From: JAGLON01 sp041394985
Lineage (GTDB): Bacteria > Zixibacteria > MSB-5A5 > GN15 > JAAZOE01
DNA: 64,000 nt
Assembly: GCA_041394985.1 (NCBI GenBank)
Contig: JAWLBI010000001.1
Coordinates: 3,100,001 to 3,164,000, forward strand
Direction: 5' to 3'
Numbering within the stretch: the first letter of the stretch is position 1; each line of letters starts with the position of its first letter. Both the position numbers and the translations under genes were made by a program. The notes under the pieces are model-generated. The model searched no databases. It worked only from the letters and a program-made list of their open reading frames with translations, and was not told the origin of the DNA. Shown here piece after piece: positions 54,162-62,465 of this stretch.

Positions 54162-54928
54162 TCGTGGGTCCCCTCACTGCTCGCTTCGTTATTTTCCTGC
54201 CGAAGTCTCTCGCGTCGTTTACAGAACCAGTACAAACCGCCCATGACCGCTCCCATACCGACAAATGCGGGTGGGACGGCATGCATGGCGGCGCTTGTCG
54301 TTTCGGGCAGTGATGTCTTGGTGTGTTTTACAGGATAAGTCAGGAAACCGAGATCGATATCGGAGATATACAACACCGAGGTTCCGCCGACCTCCTTTTC
54401 TCCAAATACATGATCGATATATTTGCCGGGATTCTCTGCAATACGACGTTTGGCTTCAGCCAGTAATTCATCCCGCTCGCCGAATATCGTCGCCCCGGTA
54501 GGGCAGGCCTCGGTACAAGCAGGTTGTTGTCCGTTTTGGAGCCGCTCGTGGCACATAGTGCACTTGCGAATGTATGGCACGGCGCTGTCCCAGTCATAGC
54601 GAGGAATTCCATAGGGACAGGCGATCATGCAATAGCGGCAGCCGATACATTTGCTGCCGTCGTATATAACGGCGCCTTCCGGCGTCTTGATAAGAGCCCC
54701 GACCGGGCAAGCAGAGACACAGGCCGGATCGATGCAATGGCGGCATTGCTTGCGAATGAACCGGTCATCGCCTTTTTGCAGAATCGACGTCCAGTTTTTT
54801 GATGACAACCCGTCACTGCGATGAAAACTGCGCGGATAGTCGACCTCAAGATTATGCTCCTTCTTGCAAGCACCGACGCAGTCGAGGCAACCGATGCATT
54901 TGGTTACGTCTGTCAGTATTGCCTTCAT
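54158..54928 (-). CDS. Four-[4Fe-4S] ferredoxin subunit without Tat signal (HmcB-like)
   Basis: The 256-residue protein has four cysteine sets (CIGCLDCVGAC, CRHCIDPACVSAC, CIGCRYCMIAC, CTMC...CTEAC) and a C-terminal membrane helix (about 218-238). Unlike its paralogue at 21153 it begins directly with the first cluster and has no twin-arginine signal, so it is probably cytoplasmic. It overlaps both neighbours by four bases. It would link the HdrD-like subunit (cytoplasm) to the membrane subunits of the complex. Confidence 0.88.
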   Translation of the reverse strand: MKAILTDVTKCIGCLDCVGACKKEHNLEVDYPRSFHRSDGLSSKNWTSILQKGDDRFIRKQCRHCIDPACVSACPVGALIKTPEGAVIYDGSKCIGCRYCMIACPYGIPRYDWDSAVPYIRKCTMCHERLQNGQQPACTEACPTGATIFGERDELLAEAKRRIAENPGKYIDHVFGEKEVGGTSVLYISDIDLGFLTYPVKHTKTSLPETTSAAMHAVPPAFVGMGAVMGGLYWFCKRRERLRQENNEASSEGTHE

Positions 54929-55629
54929 GCTGCCTCCTTCTCTTTCCGCAGAGTGCGGGCTATCGGTTCATTGACATGCGCGGGGAATTTCCAGGCCAGG
55001 ACAATAATGAACTGGGATATCGGCATCACGACACAGTGTGCGATTTTCGTGAATGGCATCAACACGAATATCAACTCTGCCGACAACAGGTGTACCAGCA
55101 TCATAATCTGGTACATGGAAGCCGATAGTGTCATAGATGCGCACATATACCCGGAGATGAATGGTAGAATCAACAGAGCAGGCCACAGGAAATCCTGCTT
55201 GCGGCTTAAATAGCGAGATGTCGCCGAACTGATGCGCCCGATTAGTAGCAATACACCACACACAATTGTCAGGATAGTCAGGTAATCCGCCCAATTGTGC
55301 GGTATTGACCACCAGGACAGTCCGATGGAATCATTCCACAACTGGATATGGGCCAGAAGGAATATCGGAACGATGATCAGACCGATATGAAAGAGAATCG
55401 AAAATAGTCCATATAAAGGGCGATGGGTAAACGCATGTTTCACCGGAAACAGCCATTGCAGCGTCTGAGATAATGCTGCTCCCCATGCCAATTGCTTATC
55501 TCCGGCGCGACGGTAGGCATCGAATGCACCCCACACGTCGAGAAACAAGATACGCAAGAGACCGAACACCATTATGAAGAAGGTGAAGCGGAAGAGCGGT
55601 CCCCGGCAAAATTCTATAAGCTCCTGCAC
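54925..55629 (-). CDS. NarI/DsrM/HmcE-like membrane cytochrome b subunit
   Basis: A 234-residue protein with about six membrane helices and several histidines in helices (HAFTHRPLYGLFSILFHIG, MLVHLLSAELIFVLMPFTKIAH), as in the diheme cytochrome b subunits of nitrate reductase gamma, DsrM and HmcE. It exchanges electrons with menaquinone. GTG start; the next gene overlaps by four bases and the HdrD-like gene precedes it by 33 bases. The order DsrK-like then DsrM-like is the hallmark of this complex family. Confidence 0.85.
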   Translation of the reverse strand: MQELIEFCRGPLFRFTFFIMVFGLLRILFLDVWGAFDAYRRAGDKQLAWGAALSQTLQWLFPVKHAFTHRPLYGLFSILFHIGLIIVPIFLLAHIQLWNDSIGLSWWSIPHNWADYLTILTIVCGVLLLIGRISSATSRYLSRKQDFLWPALLILPFISGYMCASMTLSASMYQIMMLVHLLSAELIFVLMPFTKIAHCVVMPISQFIIVLAWKFPAHVNEPIARTLRKEKEAA

Positions 55630-55661
55630 GATATATCCTTTCTTACAAAATCACGTTCGCA

Positions 55662-57077
55662 TTAATCGAAAATAATCGCTTTATATATCAGATCATGAAG
55701 GCCGATAACTTCGCAGTTGATGTCATTATCTTCCATCAGCTCGCGGAGCTGCTTCTTACAGTTGGCGCACGGTGCGATGACTATTTCGGCTCCCGTATCG
55801 CGAATCTGCTCCGCTTTTGCTCGACCACCGATTGTCGTGCGATATGCCCGGAGTTCATCGATCGATACCGAGCCACCGCCGCCTCCGCAACAAATGTTTT
55901 CTTTGCCTCGAGGTGTCATCTCGACATAATTCCTGCAAAACGCCTTGACGATTTCGCGAGGCTTATCGACCAGCCAGCCTGTTCGGGCAATGTTACAGGG
56001 ATCATGATAGGTCACGCGCTGAGTAATGACGGTCGGATCGAGGTGAAGCTTACCCTCATTCAACATCTGCCAAGTATATTCCATAATATGGAATACCGGC
56101 TTGGCATTTTTGCCTCCACAATGGACCGGGACGTAGTGCTTGGCTGTCCGTGAGGCATGCCCACATTCGCCAATGAGGATATTTCTGGCGTTGAGTCGCT
56201 CGGTCTCTTTATATAGTTTGCATATTACTTGTTCGAGTACGCGGTCGTTATAAAAGAGTCCGTAATTAATGGCATCGAAGTATTCCGTGCTGATTGTCCA
56301 TGAGCCGCCGGTTGCCTTAAATACGGCGGCAATACCCATCAGGGTCTCAGCCTCCATCAGAAAGTCTGATACGGCCGGAGTAAACAGGTATTCGGCATTA
56401 GGTACATCAAGCGGGAACTTGATGTCGACGCCTTTCTCCTCCTTCATATCATCCTCGAGGAATTCGAGCGTATCAACCAGTGCCGGGAGCGGTATTGCCG
56501 ATGTATTGCCGGTCTTCCCTTCGAGTTGTTCGCGGGTGCTGACGATGAGTGCCCGAGGTGCAATACCGATTTCACTTAGGATGAAGCGACCGAGGTGAGT
56601 GATGAGTGCATGATCGATCCCCACCGGACATTCCAGCGTGCACCGCTTGCAGGCCGTGCAGTTCCAGAAGGCATCGGCCATTTCGTCGATCATCTCATCG
56701 GTCAGATATCCGGAACCAAGAACTCTTCCCTTCAGCATGCCACCGAGAGTGAAATGTCGGCGGTATACGGATAGCAATAGTTCTGAACGATGACAGGGGA
56801 TATCCTGTACATCACCCGTCGCAAGGTATACCGGGCACTGCACGGCGCATCGGGCGCATTTCGCCGATATACGAATAAAATGCTCGAGGGCGAAGCGGTA
56901 GTTGGTGTGACGTAATATGGCCGCAAACGCTTCCAAAAACCGCTTCGGCCGGTCTTTGATATCCATGTCCTCGACATGATATCGCACATGTAGGTTTTGC
57001 CTATTTATAACTTCAGGGCTGCGGGGAGTAGCAAATGCCTTCTCCCGCTCCTCCGGCGTAATGTGACGACAGTTCAT
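55662..57077 (-). CDS. HdrD/DsrK/HmcF-like FeS subunit with CCG domain
   Basis: The 471-residue cytoplasmic protein has two [4Fe-4S] sites (CARCAVQCP with a distant cysteine, about 75-95; CTACKRCTLECPVG, about 143-156) and a C-terminal CCG domain: HCGG about residue 325 and CCGGGGGSVSIDE about residue 405. In HdrD and DsrK such a domain binds the special cluster that handles disulfides or protein-bound sulfur. I chose ATG 57077, with GGAGA six bases upstream, over a GTG at 57098. It is the likely catalytic or partner-binding subunit of the complex, reacting with an unknown cytoplasmic thiol or electron carrier. Confidence 0.88.
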   Translation of the reverse strand: MNCRHITPEEREKAFATPRSPEVINRQNLHVRYHVEDMDIKDRPKRFLEAFAAILRHTNYRFALEHFIRISAKCARCAVQCPVYLATGDVQDIPCHRSELLLSVYRRHFTLGGMLKGRVLGSGYLTDEMIDEMADAFWNCTACKRCTLECPVGIDHALITHLGRFILSEIGIAPRALIVSTREQLEGKTGNTSAIPLPALVDTLEFLEDDMKEEKGVDIKFPLDVPNAEYLFTPAVSDFLMEAETLMGIAAVFKATGGSWTISTEYFDAINYGLFYNDRVLEQVICKLYKETERLNARNILIGECGHASRTAKHYVPVHCGGKNAKPVFHIMEYTWQMLNEGKLHLDPTVITQRVTYHDPCNIARTGWLVDKPREIVKAFCRNYVEMTPRGKENICCGGGGGSVSIDELRAYRTTIGGRAKAEQIRDTGAEIVIAPCANCKKQLRELMEDNDINCEVIGLHDLIYKAIIFD

Positions 57078-57115
57078 AAGTTCTCCGTATATGTGCACAA
57101 CTTCTTCATATTCGT

Positions 57116-57892
57116 TTAGTTATATTCTTTTGGCGATTTCCCTCCACCGCCAATTCGGTCATGGCCGGCAATCGGACCAAGGAGGAGTGGGACTGTATTT
57201 TCATTGCCTGCCGAGACATCTTCCGGCTCACTATAGGGGTCCAGAAACTGGATGCCGTATGAGGAACAGGTTTCCTCTATAGTCGATGCTTTCGGATGGA
57301 CGTATACCGCGGCGTGATATTGTGATGATAATGCATGATGGAATGCCCGTATTTCAATGTCGGTTCGATATAATTGCGCGCCGCAACAGATGGCGACGCA
57401 AATCGGTTTTCCGCAGAATGGACAAGTCAGACTGGCGATTAAGTCGATCGGCATAGTATCGGAGACGGTCGGCTTGCTTATTCCATATCCATGCGATTCG
57501 AATAATTCACGGGCCCAGCATACCATATCATCGTGAGGGATATCACAGACAGGCGGCGTCTTATCATGCATTCGAATAACCCCGGCTATTTGTGCCGCGA
57601 TAAAATGGCGGATGGCATCACTGACACTCAGTGATATTTTGTCGATGACTTCTATTGATTGCGAGGCGAGAACATCGCGATAGAAATTCTTGATTCCATT
57701 ACAAATCAGGACCTGGACGTTGTTGTCCTGTAAGAGGCGGACGCGGCCGATGCCGGCGCACCCTTCACAGGTTACTATTTCCGAATCGACTTGCTGACCG
57801 TCGGTTACCTGACAAATAAAAAACACCTCGGCTGTCTCGAACCGAGGCGCGACATTGTCGTGAAACATCGGTATTGCAATCCTGGTGTCCAT
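57116..57892 (-). CDS. NifX/NifB-type cofactor-binding domain fused to a cysteine-rich domain
   Basis: The first about 105 residues of this 258-residue protein form a dinitrogenase-cofactor-binding domain (RIAIPMFHDNVAPRFETAE, LLQDNNVQVLICNGI), similar to the protein at 62462. The rest is a separate domain with CPFCGKPICVAICCGAQ (about 169-185), which I do not recognise; it could hold a metal or FeS centre. The gene is first in the operon with the Hmc-like complex. There is no ribosome site before the ATG, and a sigma-54-like promoter ends within 15 bases of it. It may sense or deliver a cluster for the complex. Confidence 0.75.
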   Translation of the reverse strand: MDTRIAIPMFHDNVAPRFETAEVFFICQVTDGQQVDSEIVTCEGCAGIGRVRLLQDNNVQVLICNGIKNFYRDVLASQSIEVIDKISLSVSDAIRHFIAAQIAGVIRMHDKTPPVCDIPHDDMVCWARELFESHGYGISKPTVSDTMPIDLIASLTCPFCGKPICVAICCGAQLYRTDIEIRAFHHALSSQYHAAVYVHPKASTIEETCSSYGIQFLDPYSEPEDVSAGNENTVPLLLGPIAGHDRIGGGGKSPKEYN

Positions 57893-57906
57893 ATCGCTTA
57901 TTCGTA

Positions 57907-57922
57907 TTCATATATCGTGCCG
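57907..57922 (-). promoter_or_regulatory. Sigma-54-like promoter of the redox-complex operon
   Basis: On the minus strand CGGCACG (57922-57916), ATAT, ATGAA (57911-57907). It keeps the -24 GGCAC box; the -12 box is weaker (GA instead of GC) at the right 10-base distance. The transcript would start near 57896, four bases before the ATG. Confidence 0.5.
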
Positions 57923-57989
57923 AATCGGGCAGTTATCATCTAATGGGCTATCATACATATTCTTATACGGTTTCAACAATTGCCGCGGC

Positions 57990-58032
57990 GTTGCAGCGAC
58001 CGCAACATTGTTTGTTGCAATGCATCACCCGC
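57990..58032. promoter_or_regulatory. Candidate activator binding sites with TTGCA repeats
   Basis: GTTGC (57990-57994) and GCAAC (58002-58006) are inverted with a 7-base spacer, followed by GTTGCAATGCAT (58014-58025). They lie 80-130 bases upstream of the sigma-54-like promoter at 57907, the usual place for enhancer sites, and next to a sigma-54 activator gene. Confidence 0.5.
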
Positions 58033-58055
58033 ATGTTGCATGCTGCGGGTGATGC
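58022..58055 (-). terminator. Strong hairpin downstream of the sigma-54 activator gene
   Basis: GCATCACCCGCA and TGCGGGTGATGC are perfectly complementary around a 10-base loop that contains GTTGCAT. It lies just after the activator's stop codon on the minus strand. Without a T-run the terminator role is uncertain, and it may double as a regulatory site. Confidence 0.5.
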
Positions 58056-58078
58056 TTTGTAGGAGAAGTCACCAAGGA

Positions 58079-59446
58079 TCAGTGGTGATATTGATTCGTA
58101 TCGATATTGAAGCGGCGCAAACGCCGCCAAATAGTAGTGCGATGAACACCGAGAACCCGGGCGGCCTCGGTAATGCTTCCACCGGCATGCACCAGAGCAC
58201 GCCGGATCTGATCTTCCTGATCGATTATATCTGTTATGGGTGTTGTATTGCGAGTCGTATCTGCCTTATCCTCGGTCGCATAACCCAATAACTCGACCGG
58301 GAGGTGTTCCTTGCGAATGATACCGCCTCGACACACGACAAAACTGTATTCTATGATATTCTCGAGTTCTCGAATATTTCCCGGAAATTCATGACGCATC
58401 AAGACATCCATATATTCCGGACTGACACCGATAATATTCTTTCCCAATCGTGAATTAAAGCGGCCGATGAAATGATCCACCAGATACGGAATATCTTCTC
58501 GGCGCTCTTTCAGGGATGGTAGTGCAATTTTCACGACAGCCAGGCGGAAGTACAAATCGTCGCGGAATTTCCCCTGCGCAACGAGCTCTTTCAAGTTGCG
58601 ATTCGTGGCCGCGACGATTCTGATATCCGATTTCACCGTCGAAGTACATCCAATCGGCTCATATTCACGCTGCTGCAACAATCGCAATAGCTTCACCTGT
58701 GTCGAAAGCGGTAATTCTCCGATCTCATCGAAAAAGACTGTCCCTTTATCAGCGCGAGCCAGCTTACCCGGCTTGTCTCGCTTGGCATCCGTAAAGGCAC
58801 CTTTGCAATAGCCGAACAATTCTGATTCGAATAGCTGCGTCGGCAGGGTGCCGCAATTAATCACAACCCAATCATTGCTTTTGCGAGGGCTTAGATTGTG
58901 AATGGCTCGAGCGAACAATTCTTTGCCGGACCCGGACGGCCCCTGAATTAACACCGTGCTCTCGCTCTCGGCAATATCCGGCATGATCGTGAAGAGTTTA
59001 TTTATTTTCGGACTTTTTGAAATAATGTCCTCGAATGAGTATCTCTTTTTCAACTCTTTGCGCAAATTCTCTATGGCTGACAAGTCTCGAAATGTCTCAA
59101 CAGCTCCTAGCACGAAACCATTTTCATCGCGCAGGACGGCGGTGGACACGCTGATCGGTACCGTATCACCGTGTACATCTATGATATTGACCGGGCGGTC
59201 GACAGTTTCCACTCCGGTCTTGAGAGTTGCCTCGAGGAGGCAATCCTGACAAATATCCGAGTGGAAGACATCGAAACAACGCTTCCCGATTGCCTGAGAC
59301 GCCGGAATGCCGGTAATCTTTTCGGCCGCCGGATTGAAACTGGTTATCACTCGATTGCTGTCGACGGTGAAGACACCGTCGGCAATCGAGCGCAGAATAA
59401 CTTTAAAAAAACGAAGGTCTTTGAGTGTTCTCTCGATATCATTCAT
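58079..59446 (-). CDS. Sigma-54 activator with cysteine-bearing PAS domain
   Basis: The 455-residue protein has an N-terminal PAS domain (about 8-125) with the cysteine pattern KRCFDVFHSDICQDC, an AAA+ domain (about 140-370; Walker A GPSGSGKELFA, sigma-54 contact loop GAFTDA, Walker B GTVFFDEIGEL), and a Fis-type helix-turn-helix (about 420-450; GGSITEAARVLGVHRTTIW). No receiver domain: it senses directly through PAS, perhaps redox or a metal through its cysteines. It sits between the two putative sigma-54 operons, 56 bases after the NifX-type gene at 59503. Confidence 0.92.
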   Translation of the reverse strand: MNDIERTLKDLRFFKVILRSIADGVFTVDSNRVITSFNPAAEKITGIPASQAIGKRCFDVFHSDICQDCLLEATLKTGVETVDRPVNIIDVHGDTVPISVSTAVLRDENGFVLGAVETFRDLSAIENLRKELKKRYSFEDIISKSPKINKLFTIMPDIAESESTVLIQGPSGSGKELFARAIHNLSPRKSNDWVVINCGTLPTQLFESELFGYCKGAFTDAKRDKPGKLARADKGTVFFDEIGELPLSTQVKLLRLLQQREYEPIGCTSTVKSDIRIVAATNRNLKELVAQGKFRDDLYFRLAVVKIALPSLKERREDIPYLVDHFIGRFNSRLGKNIIGVSPEYMDVLMRHEFPGNIRELENIIEYSFVVCRGGIIRKEHLPVELLGYATEDKADTTRNTTPITDIIDQEDQIRRALVHAGGSITEAARVLGVHRTTIWRRLRRFNIDTNQYHH

Positions 59447-59502
59447 GGCCGCGCACTCAACTTGTTTGTGACAGTCAAAATACTATCCCCTTTTATTCAT
59501 TC

Positions 59503-59895
59503 TCAATGGTCATCGTGAGATGAACACTGACCATGTCCATGCCCGTGGTGGAATGACGGATCATTGCAGGGGTTTCCATTTGCTGCCAGTTGACCATTTA
59601 AAAAGACTTCGACGATATCGCGAGGCGCCATGACTGGCGCGCCGGAAATCACCTGGATGCCGCTTTGTTCAAACAGCATAACCGCACGGCCGCCCATACC
59701 ACCTGCAATCACATGCGTACAGTTGAGTTCTTTTAGCCATGCCGGTAGTACGCCTTTGTCATGCGGCGGGGGAACTAATGTCTCGACCGATGCGATTTCC
59801 TTGCCATTCGGTGTAACATCTACAATCGTAAACAGCGGGCTGTGCCCGAAGTGGGGGCACAACAAGCCGTCTTCAGTCGGAATTGCGAATTTCAT
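59503..59895 (-). CDS. NifX-type cofactor-binding protein with His-rich tail
   Basis: A 130-residue dinitrogenase-cofactor-binding domain protein (KFAIPTEDGLLCPHFGHSP, HVIAGGMGGRAVMLFEQSG, VEVFLNGQLA) whose last 15 residues are rich in histidine (HHGHGHGQCSSHDDH), a probable metal-binding tail. AGGAG precedes the ATG. In nitrogen fixers relatives carry iron-molybdenum cofactor precursors. No nitrogenase is present here, so it probably carries another FeS or metal cluster. It is the last structural gene of the first operon. Confidence 0.82.
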   Translation of the reverse strand: MKFAIPTEDGLLCPHFGHSPLFTIVDVTPNGKEIASVETLVPPPHDKGVLPAWLKELNCTHVIAGGMGGRAVMLFEQSGIQVISGAPVMAPRDIVEVFLNGQLAANGNPCNDPSFHHGHGHGQCSSHDDH

Positions 59896-59923
59896 ATTGT
59901 ATACTCCTGCTCAAGTCTTCATC

Positions 59924-60850
59924 TCATACCGAGAATTTCCCGGTGGGAGATTGTTGCGTATCTATTATCGAGTTTTCAATTTCCTGCCAAATGTGTGAAA
60001 TTGCCTGAGTATTCTCGGCGCAGGCGCGATCGAGATATGATTCACCGGCGATCTGCGCATCGACGAAGCCTCGGTCAAATATCAGTTTTCCCAGAATCGG
60101 AATCCCCTCTGTGAATGCGAACGCTTCGATGTTTCGAGAGATGGTCGGATTAAAGTCGCACTTATTGATACAAATTCCGGTTTTCATATTGAATTGTCGG
60201 GCTAACATCACCAGTCGCTCCATGTCGTGTACGGCCGATTTCGACGGTTCTGTCACGATGAGCAGATAATCCGCTCCTGTCATTGATGCGATAACCGGGC
60301 ATCCGATACCGGGCGGCCCATCAATAATAATTGTCCGGCATTTCTGTAACTCCGCGACTTCCCGAGCCTTGCGTCGCAACAGCGTGACCAGCTTTCCCGA
60401 ATTAGCCTGGGCGATGCCGAGGCGTCCGTGGAGAAATGGACCAAACTCTGTCACTGACTCGAACCATTGTCCGCTGATAACCGGTTGCATCGTGATTGCC
60501 CTGTCCGGACAGACATGGAAACACAATCCGCATCCTTCACAGGATAGCGGATCGACAACAAAGCGGTTTTCGCGGGATGATTCTTCATCATATAGTCGCT
60601 CAATTGCTCCGAAGCGACACAGTTCTTCACATAAACCGCAGCCGGAACAGTCCGTATCAACAATTTCAGCGCATCGGCTGCTCGAAAATTCATTGCTTCG
60701 TACGATTTCATGCGACAATAATAAATGCAAATTGGCCGCGTCGACATCGCAGTCGACTGCCGTTGTCTTTTTGGCCATCCTCACTAATGCCCCGACCAGG
60801 CTCGTCTTGCCGGTGCCGCCCTTTCCGCTGGCGACAATAATCTCAGCCAT
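59924..60850 (-). CDS. MinD-like ATPase with inserted ferredoxin domain (second of pair)
   Basis: The 308-residue protein has a deviant Walker A motif (SGKGGTGKTSLVG, about 7-19), then an inserted 2x[4Fe-4S] ferredoxin domain (about 60-125; CSGCGLCEELC and CEGCGLCFHVC), and the switch II/Walker B region IIIDGPPGIGCPVIAS. This build is known for P-loop proteins related to Mrp/Nbp35, which load FeS clusters onto targets. It overlaps the neighbouring paralogue by eight bases, so the two are probably made as a heterodimer. Cytoplasmic. Confidence 0.88.
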   Translation of the reverse strand: MAEIIVASGKGGTGKTSLVGALVRMAKKTTAVDCDVDAANLHLLLSHEIVRSNEFSSSRCAEIVDTDCSGCGLCEELCRFGAIERLYDEESSRENRFVVDPLSCEGCGLCFHVCPDRAITMQPVISGQWFESVTEFGPFLHGRLGIAQANSGKLVTLLRRKAREVAELQKCRTIIIDGPPGIGCPVIASMTGADYLLIVTEPSKSAVHDMERLVMLARQFNMKTGICINKCDFNPTISRNIEAFAFTEGIPILGKLIFDRGFVDAQIAGESYLDRACAENTQAISHIWQEIENSIIDTQQSPTGKFSV

Positions 60851-61709
60851 GATTCACTTCCTGTCCAATGATCTCGTACAATCGTTTCATCATATCAGCG
60901 AATACAGGATCGATACGACTGTTTAAGACTCCATTCGAATATGCCTCGGCCGTCTTGCGGCAAAATGGGATTTCCATAAGAATTTTCATGCCTTTTTCTT
61001 CGATTCGCTTTTTGATCGAAGGATCACCAAGATCACTGCGATTGATAACAACCCCGCATTTGATGTGCATTTCCTCTAGCATCCCGAAAGCCAATTCCAA
61101 ATCATTGAGCCCGAAAGGGGTCGGTTCGGTGACCAGCACGACAAAATCACATCCTTTAACGGCTTCTACAACCGGGCATGATGTCCCCGGCGGAGCGTCG
61201 ATAATGGCTGTTCGCTCATCGCTGATCATGTTTTTTACCATGCGGATTAATGGAGGGCTGAGCGCCTCGCCGACTGAAAGGCATCCGGCGATAAAATCTG
61301 CTTTCCCCGTGCGTCCGCATGTAATAGTACCGATTGAACGCTGCCGTTCGGAAATTGCCTTTTCCGGGCATAATACAAAACAGGCGCCGCAGCTATGGCA
61401 CAAGGAATCGAAAACCATGGCTTTTTTACCGAGGATAGCGACAGCATTATAGTGACAGACATCAGCACAGATACCGCACAGATTGCACCGGCCCTCGTCA
61501 ATAATCGGTACCGGAACCTTGACATCTATAATATCTCGGACGACGGGACTGAGAAATATCTGCCCGTTCGGCTCCTCGACATCGGCATCGATATATGATA
61601 TGCCGGTCTCGACCGCGGCTAATACCGCGGCCATATTCGTTGCAAGCGTCGTTTTGCCGGTTCCGCCTTTTCCGCTGGCGAACGCTATTCGCATAGGCTG
61701 TCCATTCAT
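60843..61709 (-). CDS. MinD-like ATPase with inserted ferredoxin domain (first of pair)
   Basis: The 288-residue paralogue of the protein at 59924 has Walker A SGKGGTGKTTLATNMAA (about 12-28), the inserted ferredoxin domain (about 68-115; CNLCGICADVC and CHSCGACFVLC), and AIIDAPPGTSCPVVEA. The start may be the first ATG (61709) or the sixth codon, whose MRIAFASGKGG matches the family start better. Ribosome sites are weak for both. Tandem pairs like this commonly stand beside NifX-type genes, and the substrate is unknown. Confidence 0.88.
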   Translation of the reverse strand: MNGQPMRIAFASGKGGTGKTTLATNMAAVLAAVETGISYIDADVEEPNGQIFLSPVVRDIIDVKVPVPIIDEGRCNLCGICADVCHYNAVAILGKKAMVFDSLCHSCGACFVLCPEKAISERQRSIGTITCGRTGKADFIAGCLSVGEALSPPLIRMVKNMISDERTAIIDAPPGTSCPVVEAVKGCDFVVLVTEPTPFGLNDLELAFGMLEEMHIKCGVVINRSDLGDPSIKKRIEEKGMKILMEIPFCRKTAEAYSNGVLNSRIDPVFADMMKRLYEIIGQEVNHG

Positions 61710-61726
61710 TCTCGCTTCAAATTCGG

Positions 61727-62068
61727 CTATTCCTTGTTTGATTGCAGCGCATCCAATCGTTTTGTCAGTTCATCGAGCGTCTCTCGCATCCGCCGATTGT
61801 CTTCCCGGAGTTGCTGCAATTCATGATTCTGCAGATCATCAGCCGCCTCATTCATCGGAACGTCCGTGAATTGGTTGCGAAAGCGAAATCCGCGACCAAA
61901 TCCGCCGCCCATCCCGCGATTAGACTGCCGACGAAATCCACGTCCACCGAAACCACCTCGACCGCCGCTCGTCATATATCCCGGCTGACCATTTCCATAG
62001 CAAAATCCGGCACGACGACCCGTCCCGACTCCCTGACCATACGGTCCTGTTTTATCTCCACCCGGCAT
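61727..62068 (-). CDS. DUF5320-type glycine/arginine-rich small protein
   Basis: This 113-residue protein has the DUF5320 beginning (MPGGDKTGPYGQGVGTGRRA), then a low-complexity Gly/Arg/Phe stretch (about 22-60) and a coiled-coil C-terminus (about 78-113). I chose ATG 62068, with GGAGG five bases upstream, instead of one four codons earlier. Such proteins regularly accompany NifX-type and MinD-ferredoxin genes in anaerobes. Their biochemical role is unknown; an adaptor role through the coiled coil is only a guess. Confidence 0.75.
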   Translation of the reverse strand: MPGGDKTGPYGQGVGTGRRAGFCYGNGQPGYMTSGGRGGFGGRGFRRQSNRGMGGGFGRGFRFRNQFTDVPMNEAADDLQNHELQQLREDNRRMRETLDELTKRLDALQSNKE

Positions 62069-62102
62069 GATTTCCTCCAATCATTTCTCTAATTCATCTC
62101 TC

Positions 62103-62465
62103 TCATTGCCAATGCCCTCGGACATTCGCCCGATCGGCGGGTTCTAATTTATTTTCCAATACAAGTGCTATCGCCTGTTCAACTGTCCCCTCATGCCATG
62201 TCGCGATTCGTATCCCGGCCGCCTGCAATGCAGTAAACGCCTTCGGCCCGACGCTGCCGGAAACTACAATTTCCGCACCTTGCGCCGCCACCGTTTGTGC
62301 CGCCTGTATTCCAGCACCTTGCGCAGCCTGGGAATTTTCCGTATTGGAAACGGCGACGAAATCTTTCGCATTGCTATCGTATATTATAAAGTAGGCGGCC
62401 CGGCCAAAGCGCGGATCGACATGGCTGCACAATTGTTGACCCTGTGATGAAACTGCTATTTTCAT
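62103..62465 (-). CDS. NifX-type cofactor-binding protein
   Basis: A 120-residue dinitrogenase-cofactor-binding protein (MKIAVSSQGQQLCSHVDPRF, FVAVSNTENSQAAQGAGIQA, AEIVVSGSVGPKAFTALQAA) of normal length. ATG 62465 has GGGGAGG upstream and overlaps the stop of the preceding gene. A longer frame starting at 62555 is rejected because its first 30 residues overlap the neighbour and lack family similarity. It is one of four such proteins in this region. Confidence 0.85.
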   Translation of the reverse strand: MKIAVSSQGQQLCSHVDPRFGRAAYFIIYDSNAKDFVAVSNTENSQAAQGAGIQAAQTVAAQGAEIVVSGSVGPKAFTALQAAGIRIATWHEGTVEQAIALVLENKLEPADRANVRGHWQ

